A stretch of 64,000 nt of DNA from Ectopseudomonas chengduensis (GTDB taxonomy: Bacteria; Pseudomonadota; Gammaproteobacteria; Pseudomonadales; Pseudomonadaceae): NCBI RefSeq assembly GCF_015712065.1, contig NZ_JACFYZ010000002.1, positions 434,001 to 498,000 on the forward strand. The letters run 5' to 3'. Positions within the stretch are counted from its first letter, which is position 1, and every line of letters starts with the position of its first letter. The notes under the pieces are model-generated. The model searched no databases and was not told the origin of the DNA. It was given only the letters and a program-made list of their open reading frames with translations. A program made the translations under genes and the position numbers. Shown here piece by piece: positions 48,165 to 57,007 of this stretch.

Positions 48165-50021
48165 TCAGGGGTCTTGATGCAGGTCAAGCGCGGGGGGCTG
48201 CCACAGGCAGGTTCGGTTGCGACCCTCATGCTTGGCACGATACAGCGCCTGATCACCCTGGGCGAGCAGTTCGCCTGGCTGTTCGTCGCTCACTGGGTCG
48301 ACCACCGTGATACCGATGCTCAGGGTCAGGTGGCCGAACGGGCTGGCCGGGTGATGGATATCCAGGCTGGCGATGGCTGCATGGACGCGCGCGGCGACCT
48401 GCTCGGCACCCTCCTGATTGGTGTTGGCGAGAATGATCGCGAACTCCTCGCCACCGTAGCGGCAGGCCGTATCGCCTTCGCGTTGCAGGCTGTCGCGCAG
48501 GGCTGCACTGACTCTGCGCAGGGCGTCGTCCCCGGCGAGGTGGCCGAGTGCATCGTTGTAGGCCTTGAAGTGGTCGATATCCAGCATCAGCAGCGCCAGG
48601 GGCGCGTCGAGGCGGCGCAGGCGGCGCCATTCGGCGAGCAGTTGCTGATCGAAGTAACGGCGGTTGTACAGTCCGGTCAGGCCGTCGAGCTGTGACAGGC
48701 GCTGCAGTTGCGCTTCCAGTTGCAGGCGCTCGCTGTTGTCGCGGGAAACGGCGATCAGGTATTCGCGGTCATGCAGCTGCACCAGTTGGGTGTTGATTTC
48801 GGCAGGTTGGCGACTGCCGTCGCGGCGGATCAGCTCGCGCTGGAATATCCGCGAGAGGTTGTCGCGCTGCGCCTGGCGCGCCTGTTCCAGCCAGCGGTGG
48901 AAGCCTGGCAGGAGTTTCTCCGGATCATCGCGCAGCAACTCGGCGAACTGTTCAGGGCGATAGCCGAGCGTGGCGTAGGTGGCCTGATTCATGTGCAGCA
49001 GCTCGCGGGTGCCGCTGTCGAAGATGAACAGCCCGTCATGGCTGGAGTCGGTCAGGTCCAGCACCAGTTGTAGGCGCTCGCGGTTCTCGCGCAGGCGCTG
49101 CTCGGTCTCTTCGCGGCGTTCGGCCTCCAGCTTGAAGCGGCGGTTGGCCAGTTGCAGGGCATGGGCACGACGGCTGTTCTCCAGGGCCAGGGCCAGGGCG
49201 GCGACCAGTAGCAGGCTGATCGCCAGGCTGGCGCCGAGCACCACGCCGGGCAAGGGCGACTCGAGCTGGTCGAGCAGTTGCTCGGTGGGGCTCAGGCGCA
49301 GACTGAAGTCCTGGTTGTTGAGCAGACTCAGGCCCAGTTGCAGGCTGTGTCGCATATCGGTGTCCGCTGCGCCATGACGGAACAGGCTGTGACTGTTCTC
49401 CAGCAGTTCGAGGTTGAAGGCTTCGCGATCGATCTGGGTGAGCAACTGCAGCATCAGCGGTTCGACGCGAAATACGCCCTGGAGGAAACCGTCGAACACC
49501 TTGGTGCCGTCATGCTCGCGATACAGCGGTGTGTAGAGGACGAAGCCGCGTCCGCCCTGGACCAGATCGAAGCTGTTGGAGAAACGTTGTTCGCCGCTCT
49601 CGCGAGCCTCCATCGCCAGTGGGTAATTGGGGTGCTCCGGGTACAGGCGAAAATTCAGCGCCGCTTCGTTGCCGGCCACCGGTAGCAGCCAGCGCATGCG
49701 TAGATCGTCGCCGACCCACTGGATGGATTGATAGGCGGGAAAGCCTTGCAGTACGCGCTCCACCTCCTCCCCCCAACTGGCATGCGGCAGGCGGCCCAGG
49801 CTGTTCCACAAGCGGGCGATGCGTTCGAGGCTGGCCACCTCCAGGTGCAGCGTGCTCTCCAGCTGACGCGCCAGGCTGCGTGCCTGGTAGCCGATACGCT
49901 CATCGACACGCTGTTGCTGTACGGCCTCGATCTGACGCCAAAGCAGAACGCTGGCGCCGCTCAGCACCAGTAACAGGAACGCCAGCGCAAGTCGCGCCGG
50001 CCAGGGGGAGGATGCCGGCAT
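48165..50021 (-). CDS. CHASE-PAS-GGDEF diguanylate cyclase
   Basis: 618 residues. Two membrane helices (about 11-28 and 245-268) bracket a periplasmic CHASE domain (IQWVGDDLRMRWLLPVAG, GGRGFVLYTPLYREHDGTKVFDGFLQGVFRVEPL). A coiled coil and PAS domain (about 305-420, LVLDLTDSSHDGLFIFDSGTRELLHMN) follow. The GGDEF domain (440-605) has a complete GGEEF at 523-527 and the inhibitory RxxD site as REGD at 514-517, so it is likely an active, product-inhibited c-di-GMP synthase. Start at 50019-50021; the longer frame overlaps the EVE gene. Ligand of the CHASE domain unknown. Confidence 0.92.
   Translation of the reverse strand: MPASSPWPARLALAFLLLVLSGASVLLWRQIEAVQQQRVDERIGYQARSLARQLESTLHLEVASLERIARLWNSLGRLPHASWGEEVERVLQGFPAYQSIQWVGDDLRMRWLLPVAGNEAALNFRLYPEHPNYPLAMEARESGEQRFSNSFDLVQGGRGFVLYTPLYREHDGTKVFDGFLQGVFRVEPLMLQLLTQIDREAFNLELLENSHSLFRHGAADTDMRHSLQLGLSLLNNQDFSLRLSPTEQLLDQLESPLPGVVLGASLAISLLLVAALALALENSRRAHALQLANRRFKLEAERREETEQRLRENRERLQLVLDLTDSSHDGLFIFDSGTRELLHMNQATYATLGYRPEQFAELLRDDPEKLLPGFHRWLEQARQAQRDNLSRIFQRELIRRDGSRQPAEINTQLVQLHDREYLIAVSRDNSERLQLEAQLQRLSQLDGLTGLYNRRYFDQQLLAEWRRLRRLDAPLALLMLDIDHFKAYNDALGHLAGDDALRRVSAALRDSLQREGDTACRYGGEEFAIILANTNQEGAEQVAARVHAAIASLDIHHPASPFGHLTLSIGITVVDPVSDEQPGELLAQGDQALYRAKHEGRNRTCLWQPPALDLHQDP
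48174..48187. promoter_or_regulatory. ANR/DNR-like box upstream of yhiI-rbbA-yhhJ
   Basis: TTGATGCAGGTCAA differs from the TTGATnnnnATCAA consensus at one base; read on the minus strand it is TTGACctgcATCAA. It is centred about 85 bp before the yhiI-like ATG, inside the 3' end of the GGDEF gene. Distance and symmetry suit an anaerobic activator site. Confidence 0.45.
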
Positions 50022-50070
50022 GGAAAAACTCCTAGGCTCTGTGTGGTGATAGCACAGTGCCGCATGCGAC

Positions 50071-50520
50071 TCAACGCATGGCGAGAATTGCTGTCCATTC
50101 GGCATCGCTCACCGGCATCACCGACAGGCGACTGCCACGTTGTACCAACGCCAGTTCGGCCAGTAGCGGATTGTTCTTCAGGTGCTGCAGCGCCAGCACC
50201 TCGTCGAAGGCTTCGACGAACTCGACGTCCAGAGCGCTCCAGGGGTTCTTCTCGGTACTGGCCTTGGGGTCGTGATAATGGCTTTGCGGGTCCAGCGCGG
50301 TGGGGTCCGGGTAGATCTCACCGGCAATACGTGCAATACCGGCGATACCGGGTTGCGGGCAACTGGAGTGATAGAAGAAGAACAGATCGCCCTGTTTCAT
50401 TGCGCGCATGAAGTTGCGCGCCTGGTAATTGCGTACGCCATCCCAGCGCGTTTTGCCCAGTCGCTGCAGGTCGTGGATGGACAATTCATCGGGTTCGGAC
50501 TTCATCAGCCAATAAGGCAT
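50071..50520 (-). CDS. EVE domain protein
   Basis: 149 residues from ATG 50518-50520 (MPYWLMKSEPDELSIHDLQRLG). The EVE/PUA-like fold is shown by WDGVRNYQARNFMRAMKQGDLFFFYHS and GIAGIARIAGEIYPDPTALDP. EVE domains bind modified bases in nucleic acids. The aromatic residues of the binding pocket (Trp, Tyr, Phe) are present. The protein is short and soluble. No restriction genes adjoin it. Confidence 0.92.
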   Translation of the reverse strand: MPYWLMKSEPDELSIHDLQRLGKTRWDGVRNYQARNFMRAMKQGDLFFFYHSSCPQPGIAGIARIAGEIYPDPTALDPQSHYHDPKASTEKNPWSALDVEFVEAFDEVLALQHLKNNPLLAELALVQRGSRLSVMPVSDAEWTAILAMR

Positions 50521-50714
50521 GAACTTTGCTCCTGCAGGTCTGTCCGTAAGCGGACGCTCGTTTGAGGGATATCTCCGACGGCCGGTTGGCGCCGGAAATT
50601 GCACAGTGCTTGGCGCTGACGGAAAATGCCCGGCTTAACGCTTGGCGCCGTCGTATTGCACACAACAATAACGCGCGACCAACGCGCGCATTGCCTTGAA
50701 GGGGGAGGCAATAG

Positions 50715-50846
50715 ATGAAACGCAAGCCAGATCTTTTGTGGGTTCTCGTCGTACTGTTCAGCCTGGGCGTGGTTACCACGGGTTACACCCAGAGCCTTTG
50801 GGAGCGCCAGAGCGAAGCTCCGATCAATGTAACGCAGCAGCCCTGA
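50715..50846 (+). CDS. Small single-pass membrane protein (43 aa)
   Basis: A short gene with a strong GGGGGAGGC 6 nt before the ATG at 50715. The 43-residue product starts MKRKPDLLWVLVVLFSLGVV, a positively charged N-terminus followed by one membrane helix, then TTGYTQSLWERQSEAPINVTQQP, a polar, presumably periplasmic tail. Such short proteins often regulate or assemble membrane complexes. I recognise a resemblance to conserved Pseudomonas small proteins near the EVE and ygfA genes but know no function. It is transcribed divergently from the EVE gene. Confidence 0.72.
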   Translation: MKRKPDLLWVLVVLFSLGVVTTGYTQSLWERQSEAPINVTQQP

Positions 50847-50900
50847 TTCGCGGACTGCCAGCGTAAGCGCCGCAGGGAACGCGGTGCCGCATCTTTCGAT

Positions 50901-51497
50901 TCAATACCACGCCTTGTCCGTCACCGTTGCCTGCAAGGGCACGTCCCAGCTGGCCATCGCCAGTTCTTCCACGCGCTGACATTCATGCGCCAGGCCCAGT
51001 AGTGTCGGCATGTGCCAATTTTTGCGCATGCGCAGATAAGCCAGGCTGCGGTCGTAGAAGCCGCCGCCCATACCCAGGCGCCCGCCGCGATCATCGAAGC
51101 CCACCAGCGGTAGCAGCACCAGATCCAGTGCCCAGACCTTGCGTTGGCGCTTGGGCTGCGTGCGTGGTTCGAGGATGCGGAAGCGATTGCTCGCCAGTTT
51201 CTCGTGCTGGCTGACGCGCTGAAACACCATCTTGGTGCGCGGCCAGGCGCTGAGCACCGGCAGGTAGGTGTGTTTGCCGCGCTTGTGTGCGGCGGCCAGC
51301 AAAGGCCTTGGGTCGATTTCGCCATCGTTGGGCAGGTACAGGGCGATGTGCCTGGCGCGGCGAAACTGCGGGCTTTGTGCCAACTGACGATAGAGGTTAC
51401 GCGCGGCAAGACGTTGCTGGCTGCGGCTGAGTGCACGTCGACGCTGGCGCAGCACGCGGCGCAGTTGCGGGCGACTGAGAGTGGCGGGCGTAGTCAT
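50901..51497 (-). CDS. ygfA: 5-formyltetrahydrofolate cyclo-ligase
   Basis: 198 residues. Converts 5-formyl-THF to 5,10-methenyl-THF using ATP. Features: RRRALSRSQQRLAARNLYRQLA, the IALYLPNDGEIDPRPLL nucleotide-binding strand, LDLVLLPLVGFDDRGGRLGMGGGFYDR (the strongest family signature) and GLAHECQRVEELAMASWDVPLQATVTD. It lies directly downstream of the 6S RNA, the usual order in gammaproteobacteria, and is probably co-transcribed with it. Confidence 0.95.
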   Translation of the reverse strand: MTTPATLSRPQLRRVLRQRRRALSRSQQRLAARNLYRQLAQSPQFRRARHIALYLPNDGEIDPRPLLAAAHKRGKHTYLPVLSAWPRTKMVFQRVSQHEKLASNRFRILEPRTQPKRQRKVWALDLVLLPLVGFDDRGGRLGMGGGFYDRSLAYLRMRKNWHMPTLLGLAHECQRVEELAMASWDVPLQATVTDKAWY

Positions 51498-51552
51498 GAA
51501 AGGAGGTTCGAACGAGGCGGGTAGCAGCGCTGAAGGTCACTGCTGGAAATGA

Positions 51553-51731
51553 TGACTTCCCGGCGTGCCGCTGTCGGTTTAGCCCTTGAACCCGAAAGTT
51601 CAAGGTGGAGGTTGCAGGAGGCGTTAAGGCTTTCCGTCAGGCGGACATGCACACCGGCCCCAACGTGCAACCCCCGTGGTTGTGCGTATCGGCTCAGGGA
51701 CATCACCGACTGGCGCACACCCCAGGAAGTT
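51553..51731 (-). ncRNA. ssrS: 6S RNA
   Basis: The minus-strand sequence begins about CGCAACTTCCTGGGGTGTGC and ends near CGGGAAGTCATC, with conserved 6S stretches GTGATGTCCCTGAGCCGATA, CATGTCCGCCTGACGGAAAG and TTGAACTTTCGGGTTCAAGG. The order zapA - 6S RNA - ygfA is the family arrangement. A TATACT hexamer at 51738-51743 fits its -10 box. 6S RNA binds RNA polymerase with the housekeeping sigma factor in stationary phase. Ends are approximate. Confidence 0.9.
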
Positions 51732-51798
51732 GCGCCCAGTATACCCGAACAGAGGGTCTGCGGGGCGGCCTGCGACGAACTGGCAGGCATGGCGGTAC

Positions 51799-52104
51799 TC
51801 AGGAACTCGGATCGTCGGCCAGTGCATGGTCGACACGATCGAGTAGATCGCGCACCTGCTGGCGGGTGGAATTGGCGTCCTGATCCAGGCGCTGCTGCTT
51901 GTGCAGCAGGTCGTGGGTGATGTTCAAGGCTGCCATCACGGCGACACGGTCGGCACCGATCACTTTGCCGCTGGTACGGATCTCGCGCATCTTGCCGTCC
52001 AGGTAGCGAGCCGCACTTTCCAGATTGGCGCGTTCGTCCTGCGGGCAGGCGATGCAATATTCTTTGTCCAGAATGTGGACGGTCACGGTATTCGACTGGG
52101 TCAT
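51799..52104 (-). CDS. zapA: Cell division protein ZapA
   Basis: 101 residues; bundles FtsZ filaments. N-terminal beta strand VTVHILDKEYCIACPQDERANLESAARYLDGKMREIR and coiled-coil C-terminus VMAALNITHDLLHKQQRLDQDANSTRQQVRDLLDRVDHAL match ZapA. Overlaps the zapB-like gene by 4 bp (52101-52104). Upstream of 6S RNA. Confidence 0.95.
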   Translation of the reverse strand: MTQSNTVTVHILDKEYCIACPQDERANLESAARYLDGKMREIRTSGKVIGADRVAVMAALNITHDLLHKQQRLDQDANSTRQQVRDLLDRVDHALADDPSS

Positions 52105-52310
52105 GAGTCCTGCTCCAGGGCTTTAAGGCGCGAAATCATCGATTCGACCTTGTGCCGGGCCATTTCGTTCTTTTCGATCAGATGGGCGCGTTCCTCACGC
52201 CAGGCCTGTTCATTCGCCAGCAGGAGTCGGTTGTGAGCCTTTAGCTGCTCGACACGCTGGATCAAGAGTTCCAGCTTGGCGGTCAATGCGTGCAGATCGG
52301 CGTCTTCCAT
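52101..52310 (-). CDS. ZapB-like (TIGR02449) small coiled-coil protein
   Basis: 69 residues, almost entirely heptad-type coiled coil (LTAKLELLIQRVEQLKAHNRLLLANEQAWREERAHLIEKNEMARHKVESM). Conserved next to zapA in pseudomonads and likely a Z-ring accessory. Overlaps the zapA start. Divergent from ygfB across 192 bp that must hold both promoters. Confidence 0.87.
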   Translation of the reverse strand: MEDADLHALTAKLELLIQRVEQLKAHNRLLLANEQAWREERAHLIEKNEMARHKVESMISRLKALEQDS

Positions 52311-52502
52311 GGGCTCTCGCTATGGGAGGGAATGGCTGGACTATATAGGCCTGTCCCGGCTACGGGTCAAACCACGGATAGCAGTGGTGTGATGCACATG
52401 ACGGCATCACCCCGGCGGCCTCGGATGGTCTTGGCGCGTCTGCCGGTGCTAGGATACGAGGCCTCCATTCTAGAGATTGCGCCGCCTGGCGCCTAGCTAT
52501 CT

Positions 52503-53057
52503 ATGTCGATTCCAAGCTCTCCCTACGCCGCCTTCGCCGCTCTGCTCAATAGCGCCGGGCATTCCGTTTCCCCTGCCGAACTGCACGGCCTGCTGCTTGG
52601 TCGCAGCTGTGCGGGCGCTGGCTTCGACGCCGATGCCTGGCTGCTCGACGCGGCCGACCTGCTCGGTGGCGAGCCGCAGGACAACGTGCGCCAGGCGCTG
52701 ATCGGCCTGCAGGAAATGGTCAAGGGTGAGCTGTGCAGCGAAGACGTCACCGTGGTGTTGCTGTTGCCGGATGACGAAACCCCGCTGGCGCAGCGCGCGG
52801 TCGCTCTGGGTCAGTGGTGTCAGGGCTTTCTCGGTGGCTTCGGCCTGACCGCTCGCGACGGTGCGCTGAGTGCCGAAGCCATGGAAGTGTTGCAGGATCT
52901 CTCCGCCATCGCCCAGGTGCAGAGTGCACTGGAAGAATCGGAGGATGGCGAGAGCGACTACATGGAGGTGATGGAGTACCTGCGTGTCGCGCCGCTGCTG
53001 CTGTTCACCGAGTGCGCCAAACCTGCGGCGCCTGCTGCCAAACCCTCCCTGCACTGA
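52503..53057 (+). CDS. ygfB: YgfB/UPF0149 family protein
   Basis: 184-residue helical cytoplasmic protein with the UPF0149 N-terminal block [18 protein letters not shown] and later [15 protein letters not shown]. YgfB in P. aeruginosa has been reported to affect ampC/beta-lactam resistance via AmpDh3; that is from general knowledge. First gene of ygfB-pepP-ubiH-ubiI, the same order as E. coli. Confidence 0.93.
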   Translation: MSIPSSPYAAFAALLNSAGHSVSPAELHGLLLGRSCAGAGFDADAWLLDAADLLGGEPQDNVRQALIGLQEMVKGELCSEDVTVVLLLPDDETPLAQRAVALGQWCQGFLGGFGLTARDGALSAEAMEVLQDLSAIAQVQSALEESEDGESDYMEVMEYLRVAPLLLFTECAKPAAPAAKPSLH

Positions 53058-53076
53058 TTTTTCGTCGGAGCCTGCC

Positions 53077-54411
53077 TTGATCAGCATCCCCAAGTCCGAA
53101 TATGCCCGTCGGCGCAAGGCGCTGATGGCGCAGATGGAACCCAACAGCATCGCCATTCTGCCGGCGGCGCCGGTGTATATCCGCAACCGTGACGTCGAGC
53201 ATGTCTACCGTCAGGACAGCGATTTCCAGTACCTCACCGGTTTTCCCGAGCCGGAAGCGGTGATGGCGCTGATCCCTGGGCGCGAGCACGGTGAATATGT
53301 GCTGTTCTGTCGCGAGCGTGATCCCGAGCGCGAGTTGTGGGATGGCCTGCGTGCCGGCCAGGACGGTGCGATCAGCCAGTTTGGCGCCGACGATGCCTTC
53401 CCCATTGGCGATATCGACGACATCCTGCCGGGGTTGATCGAAGGCCGCGAGCGCGTCTACTACGCCATCGGCAGCAATCAGGAGTTCGATCATCGGCTGA
53501 TGGAGTGGGTCAACCACATCCGCGCCAAGGCGCGCCAGGGCGCTATGCCGCCAAACGAATTCGTCGCCCTCAACCACCTGCTGCACGACATGCGCCTGTA
53601 CAAATCGGCGGCCGAAGTGAAGGTGATGAAGGAAGCTGCCGAGATCAGTGCGCGCGCTCATATCCGTGCCATGCAGGCGAGTCGCGCCGGCCTGTTCGAA
53701 TATCACCTGGAAGCCGAACTGGACTACGAATTCCGCAAGGGTGGGGCGAAGATGCCGGCCTATGGCAGCATCGTCGCCGCCGGCCGCAATGCCTGCATCC
53801 TGCACTACCGCGAGAATGACGCGGCGCTCAAGGACGGCGATCTGGTGCTGATCGACGCCGGCTGCGAGATCGACTGCTACGCCAGCGACATCACCCGCAC
53901 CTTCCCGGTCAGCGGTAAGTTCTCGCCCGAGCAGAAGGCCATCTACGAACTGGTGCTCAAGGCCAACGAGGAGGCATTCAAGTTCATCGCTCCAGGCCGG
54001 CACTGGAACGAGGCCCATGAGGCCACCGTGCGGGTGATCACTGCCGGCCTGGTCGATCTGGGGCTGCTCGAGGGTGATGTTGACGAGCTGATCGCCAGCG
54101 AAGCCTACAAGCCTTTCTATATGCATCGCGCCGGCCACTGGCTGGGCATGGATGTGCATGACGTCGGCGACTACAAGGTCGGCGGGCAGTGGCGCGTGCT
54201 GGAGGTCGGCATGGCGATGACCGTCGAGCCAGGCATCTATATCGCCCCTGACAACGACAAGATCGCCAAGAAATGGCGCGGCATCGGCGTGCGCATCGAG
54301 GACGACGTGGTCGTGACCAAGACGGGCTGCGAGATTCTCACCAACGGTGTGCCCAAGACCGTTGCCGAGATCGAGGCATTGATGGCGGCCGCGCGCACCG
54401 AGGCGGCCTGA
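53077..54411 (+). CDS. pepP: Xaa-Pro aminopeptidase P, TTG start
   Basis: Removes N-terminal residues before proline. 444 residues if started at TTG 53077-53079 (GGAG 7 nt upstream), which matches the family N-terminus ISIPKSEYARRRKALMAQM. Di-manganese ligands: Asp pair in LIDAGCEIDCYASDITRTFP, His in HRAGHWLGMDVHD, Glu in TVEPGIYI and Glu in GVRIEDDVVVT. The extension upstream lies inside ygfB and is rejected. Stop is 4 nt before ubiH. Confidence 0.95.
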   Translation: MISIPKSEYARRRKALMAQMEPNSIAILPAAPVYIRNRDVEHVYRQDSDFQYLTGFPEPEAVMALIPGREHGEYVLFCRERDPERELWDGLRAGQDGAISQFGADDAFPIGDIDDILPGLIEGRERVYYAIGSNQEFDHRLMEWVNHIRAKARQGAMPPNEFVALNHLLHDMRLYKSAAEVKVMKEAAEISARAHIRAMQASRAGLFEYHLEAELDYEFRKGGAKMPAYGSIVAAGRNACILHYRENDAALKDGDLVLIDAGCEIDCYASDITRTFPVSGKFSPEQKAIYELVLKANEEAFKFIAPGRHWNEAHEATVRVITAGLVDLGLLEGDVDELIASEAYKPFYMHRAGHWLGMDVHDVGDYKVGGQWRVLEVGMAMTVEPGIYIAPDNDKIAKKWRGIGVRIEDDVVVTKTGCEILTNGVPKTVAEIEALMAAARTEAA

Positions 54412-54415
54412 GCCC

Positions 54416-55600
54416 ATGTCACGCGTACAGTTGGCCATTATCGGCGGCGGCCTGGTGGGTGCCAGCCTGGCACTGGCCCTGCAGGACACGGCGCGTCAGC
54501 GTGGTTGGCGCATCGCCCTGATCGAGCCCTTCGCCCCGGGCAGCGAATACCAGCCCAGCTATGACGCGCGCTCTACCGCGCTGTCCTATGGCAGTCGGTT
54601 GATCTACGAGCGCCTGGGCCTGTGGCAGAGCATTGCCCAGCGGGCTGAGCCGATTCAGCAGATTCATGTTTCCGACCGCGGCCGCTTCGGCGCCACGCGC
54701 CTGCAGGCCATTGAGGAAGGCGTGCCGGCGCTCGGTTACGTAGCTGAGAACGCCTGGCTCGGCCATTGTCTGTGGCAGGCGCTGGATGCGGATGTGATCG
54801 AGTGGCGTTGCCCGGCCGAAGTGGTCGGCATGCAGCGTCTCGACGACGGCTATCGCCTGACCCTGAACGACGAAACCTGCCTCGACTGCGACCTGGCTAT
54901 TCTCGCTGATGGTGGGCGTTCCGGCCTGCGTGAGCAGCTTGGTATCGGCGTCAGCAGTAAGCCTTATGGGCAGAGTGCGCTGATTGCCAACGTCAGCCCG
55001 CTGGAGGCGCACCGCGGGCAGGCCTTCGAGCGCTTCACCGATGACGGCCCGATGGCGCTGCTGCCCTTGAGCGATAACCGCTGCGCACTGGTCTGGACGC
55101 GCGCCGCGGCTGACGCCGAACGTCTGTTGCGCGCCAGCGAGGCCAGTTTTCTCAGCGAGTTGCAGCAGGCCTTCGGTTATCGCCTGGGCGCCTTGCGCCA
55201 GGTGGGTGCGCGGCATCTCTATCCGCTGAGCCTGGTCGAGGCGCAGGAGCAGGTGCGTCCGCATCTGGTGGTGCTGGGCAACGCCGCGCACAGCCTGCAC
55301 CCCATCGCCGGCCAGGGCTACAACCTGTCGCTGCGCGATACCCTGGCGCTGGCCGAGGTGCTTATCGATAGCGAGGCAACACTGGGCGATTTCGCCACCC
55401 TGCAGCGTTACCAGCAAAGGCAACAGCTCGATCAGCAAATGACCGTCGGCTTCTCCGACCAGGTGACGCGCCTGTTCAGCAATGCGCAGCCGCTGCTGAC
55501 TGCCGGGCGCAACCTGGGTTTGCTCGGCCTCGACCTGCTGCCGCCGGCCAAGCGCTGGTTCGCCCGCCAGGCCATGGGCATGGGAACCCGCAATCTATGA
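54416..55600 (+). CDS. ubiH: Ubiquinone FAD monooxygenase UbiH
   Basis: 394 residues. FAD motif GGGLVGASLALAL at the start, the ATG motif in YDARSTALSYGSRLIYERLGLW, and the conserved FAD/substrate domain LVVLGNAAHSLHPIAGQGYNLSLRDTLALAEVL. Performs a ring hydroxylation in ubiquinone synthesis. Located between pepP and a second hydroxylase as in E. coli. Confidence 0.94.
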   Translation: MSRVQLAIIGGGLVGASLALALQDTARQRGWRIALIEPFAPGSEYQPSYDARSTALSYGSRLIYERLGLWQSIAQRAEPIQQIHVSDRGRFGATRLQAIEEGVPALGYVAENAWLGHCLWQALDADVIEWRCPAEVVGMQRLDDGYRLTLNDETCLDCDLAILADGGRSGLREQLGIGVSSKPYGQSALIANVSPLEAHRGQAFERFTDDGPMALLPLSDNRCALVWTRAAADAERLLRASEASFLSELQQAFGYRLGALRQVGARHLYPLSLVEAQEQVRPHLVVLGNAAHSLHPIAGQGYNLSLRDTLALAEVLIDSEATLGDFATLQRYQQRQQLDQQMTVGFSDQVTRLFSNAQPLLTAGRNLGLLGLDLLPPAKRWFARQAMGMGTRNL

Positions 55601-55678
55601 TCAGCTCCGCAGGGTGCGCTGTGCGCATCTACAGGGAGTCATGATGCGCACCGCGCAACCTAGGGTTTAAGGAGTGAT

Positions 55679-56896
55679 ATGCGAGCGGATCTGATCATCG
55701 TCGGCGCCGGTATGGTTGGCAGTACCCTGGCCTTGGCGCTGGAGCACAGCGGTCTGGACATCCTGATCGTCGACGGCAGCCCGCTGAGCGTGGCGCCGTT
55801 CGATGCCCAGGCGCCGTTCGAGCCGCGTGTCAGCGCGCTGTCGATGGCCAGCCAACGCATTCTCGAACGCCTGGGCGCCTGGCAGGGCATCGCCACTCGG
55901 CGTGTCTGCCCCTACGGCGAGATGCGCGTCTGGGATGGCTCCGGCACCGGCAGCATCCACTTCGCTGCGGCCAGCGTGCATGCCGAGACGCTTGGCCATA
56001 TCGTCGAGAATCGTGTGGTGCAGGATGCCCTGCTCGAAAGGCTGCACGACAGCCAGATCGGTCTGTTGCCTGGCGCGCGCCTGGAGCAGCTGCGCCGCTC
56101 CGGCGACGACTGGTTGCTGACGCTTACCGATGGTCGCCAACTGCGCGCACCGCTGCTGGTGGCGGCTGATGGTGCCAACTCCGCGGTGCGTCGCCTGGCC
56201 GGCTGTGCCACGCGCGAATGGGATTATCTGCACCATGCCATCGTCACCAGCGTGCGTTGCGAGCGACCGCACCAGGCCATTGCCTGGCAACGCTTTACCG
56301 ACGATGGTCCACTGGCCTTTCTGCCGCTGGCAGGCCCTGCTGGCGAGCATTGGTGCTCGATCGTCTGGTCGACCGTGCCGGTCGAAGCCGAGCGCTTGAT
56401 GGCGCTGGACGACGAGGCCTTCTGCGTCGAACTGGGCAAGGCCTTCGAATCGCGCCTGGGCAAGGTGCTGCACGCCGACCGCCGTCTGTGCATCCCGCTG
56501 CGCCAGCGTCATGCCAAGCGTTATGTTGAGCCTGGGCTGGCGCTGATTGGCGATGCTGCGCACACCATCCATCCGCTGGCGGGGCAGGGCGTCAACCTGG
56601 GTTTCCTCGACGCCGCCGTGCTGGCCGAGGTACTGCTGCATGCCGCTGAACGCGGTGAGCACCTCAGTGATGAGCGCGTGCTGAGCCGTTTCGAGCGTCG
56701 GCGCATGCCGCACAACCTGGCGATGATGGCGGCGATGGAAGGCTTTCAGCGCTTGTTCCAGGCCGACCCGTTGCCGCTGCGCCTGCTGCGCAACGTCGGT
56801 CTCGATCTGGTCGACGGCCAGGCCGAGGCCAAGGCGCTGTTCGTGCGTCAGGCGCTTGGGCTGGCCGGCGACCTGCCGGAACTGGCGCGAGCCTGA
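55679..56896 (+). CDS. ubiI: Second ubiquinone-type FAD monooxygenase (UbiI/VisC-like)
   Basis: 405 residues; GAGMVGSTLALALEH FAD fold, VSALSMASQRILERLGAW and LALIGDAAHTIHPLAGQGVNLGFLDAAVLAEVL. Paralogue of UbiH. By position (pepP-ubiH-visC) it is most likely UbiI, the C5 hydroxylase, but UbiF-type activity cannot be excluded from sequence. Separated from ubiH by 78 bp holding a partial repeat. Good GGAG before the ATG. Confidence 0.88.
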   Translation: MRADLIIVGAGMVGSTLALALEHSGLDILIVDGSPLSVAPFDAQAPFEPRVSALSMASQRILERLGAWQGIATRRVCPYGEMRVWDGSGTGSIHFAAASVHAETLGHIVENRVVQDALLERLHDSQIGLLPGARLEQLRRSGDDWLLTLTDGRQLRAPLLVAADGANSAVRRLAGCATREWDYLHHAIVTSVRCERPHQAIAWQRFTDDGPLAFLPLAGPAGEHWCSIVWSTVPVEAERLMALDDEAFCVELGKAFESRLGKVLHADRRLCIPLRQRHAKRYVEPGLALIGDAAHTIHPLAGQGVNLGFLDAAVLAEVLLHAAERGEHLSDERVLSRFERRRMPHNLAMMAAMEGFQRLFQADPLPLRLLRNVGLDLVDGQAEAKALFVRQALGLAGDLPELARA

Positions 56897-57007
56897 GCTG
56901 ACGCAACTTGTAATAACTGCTGCGTGTCGTCTCGCTGTTTACGTTGAGAAGGCAAATAACATTCACTACTATTCAGCCACTTTGCTCACCCACAAGAGGC
57001 TGGTCCC

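Noticed and set aside
56953..56975. Fur box before hitA
   Set aside because: AAATAACATTCACTACTATT has some similarity to a Fur site but too many mismatches to call; iron control remains likely from gene function only.
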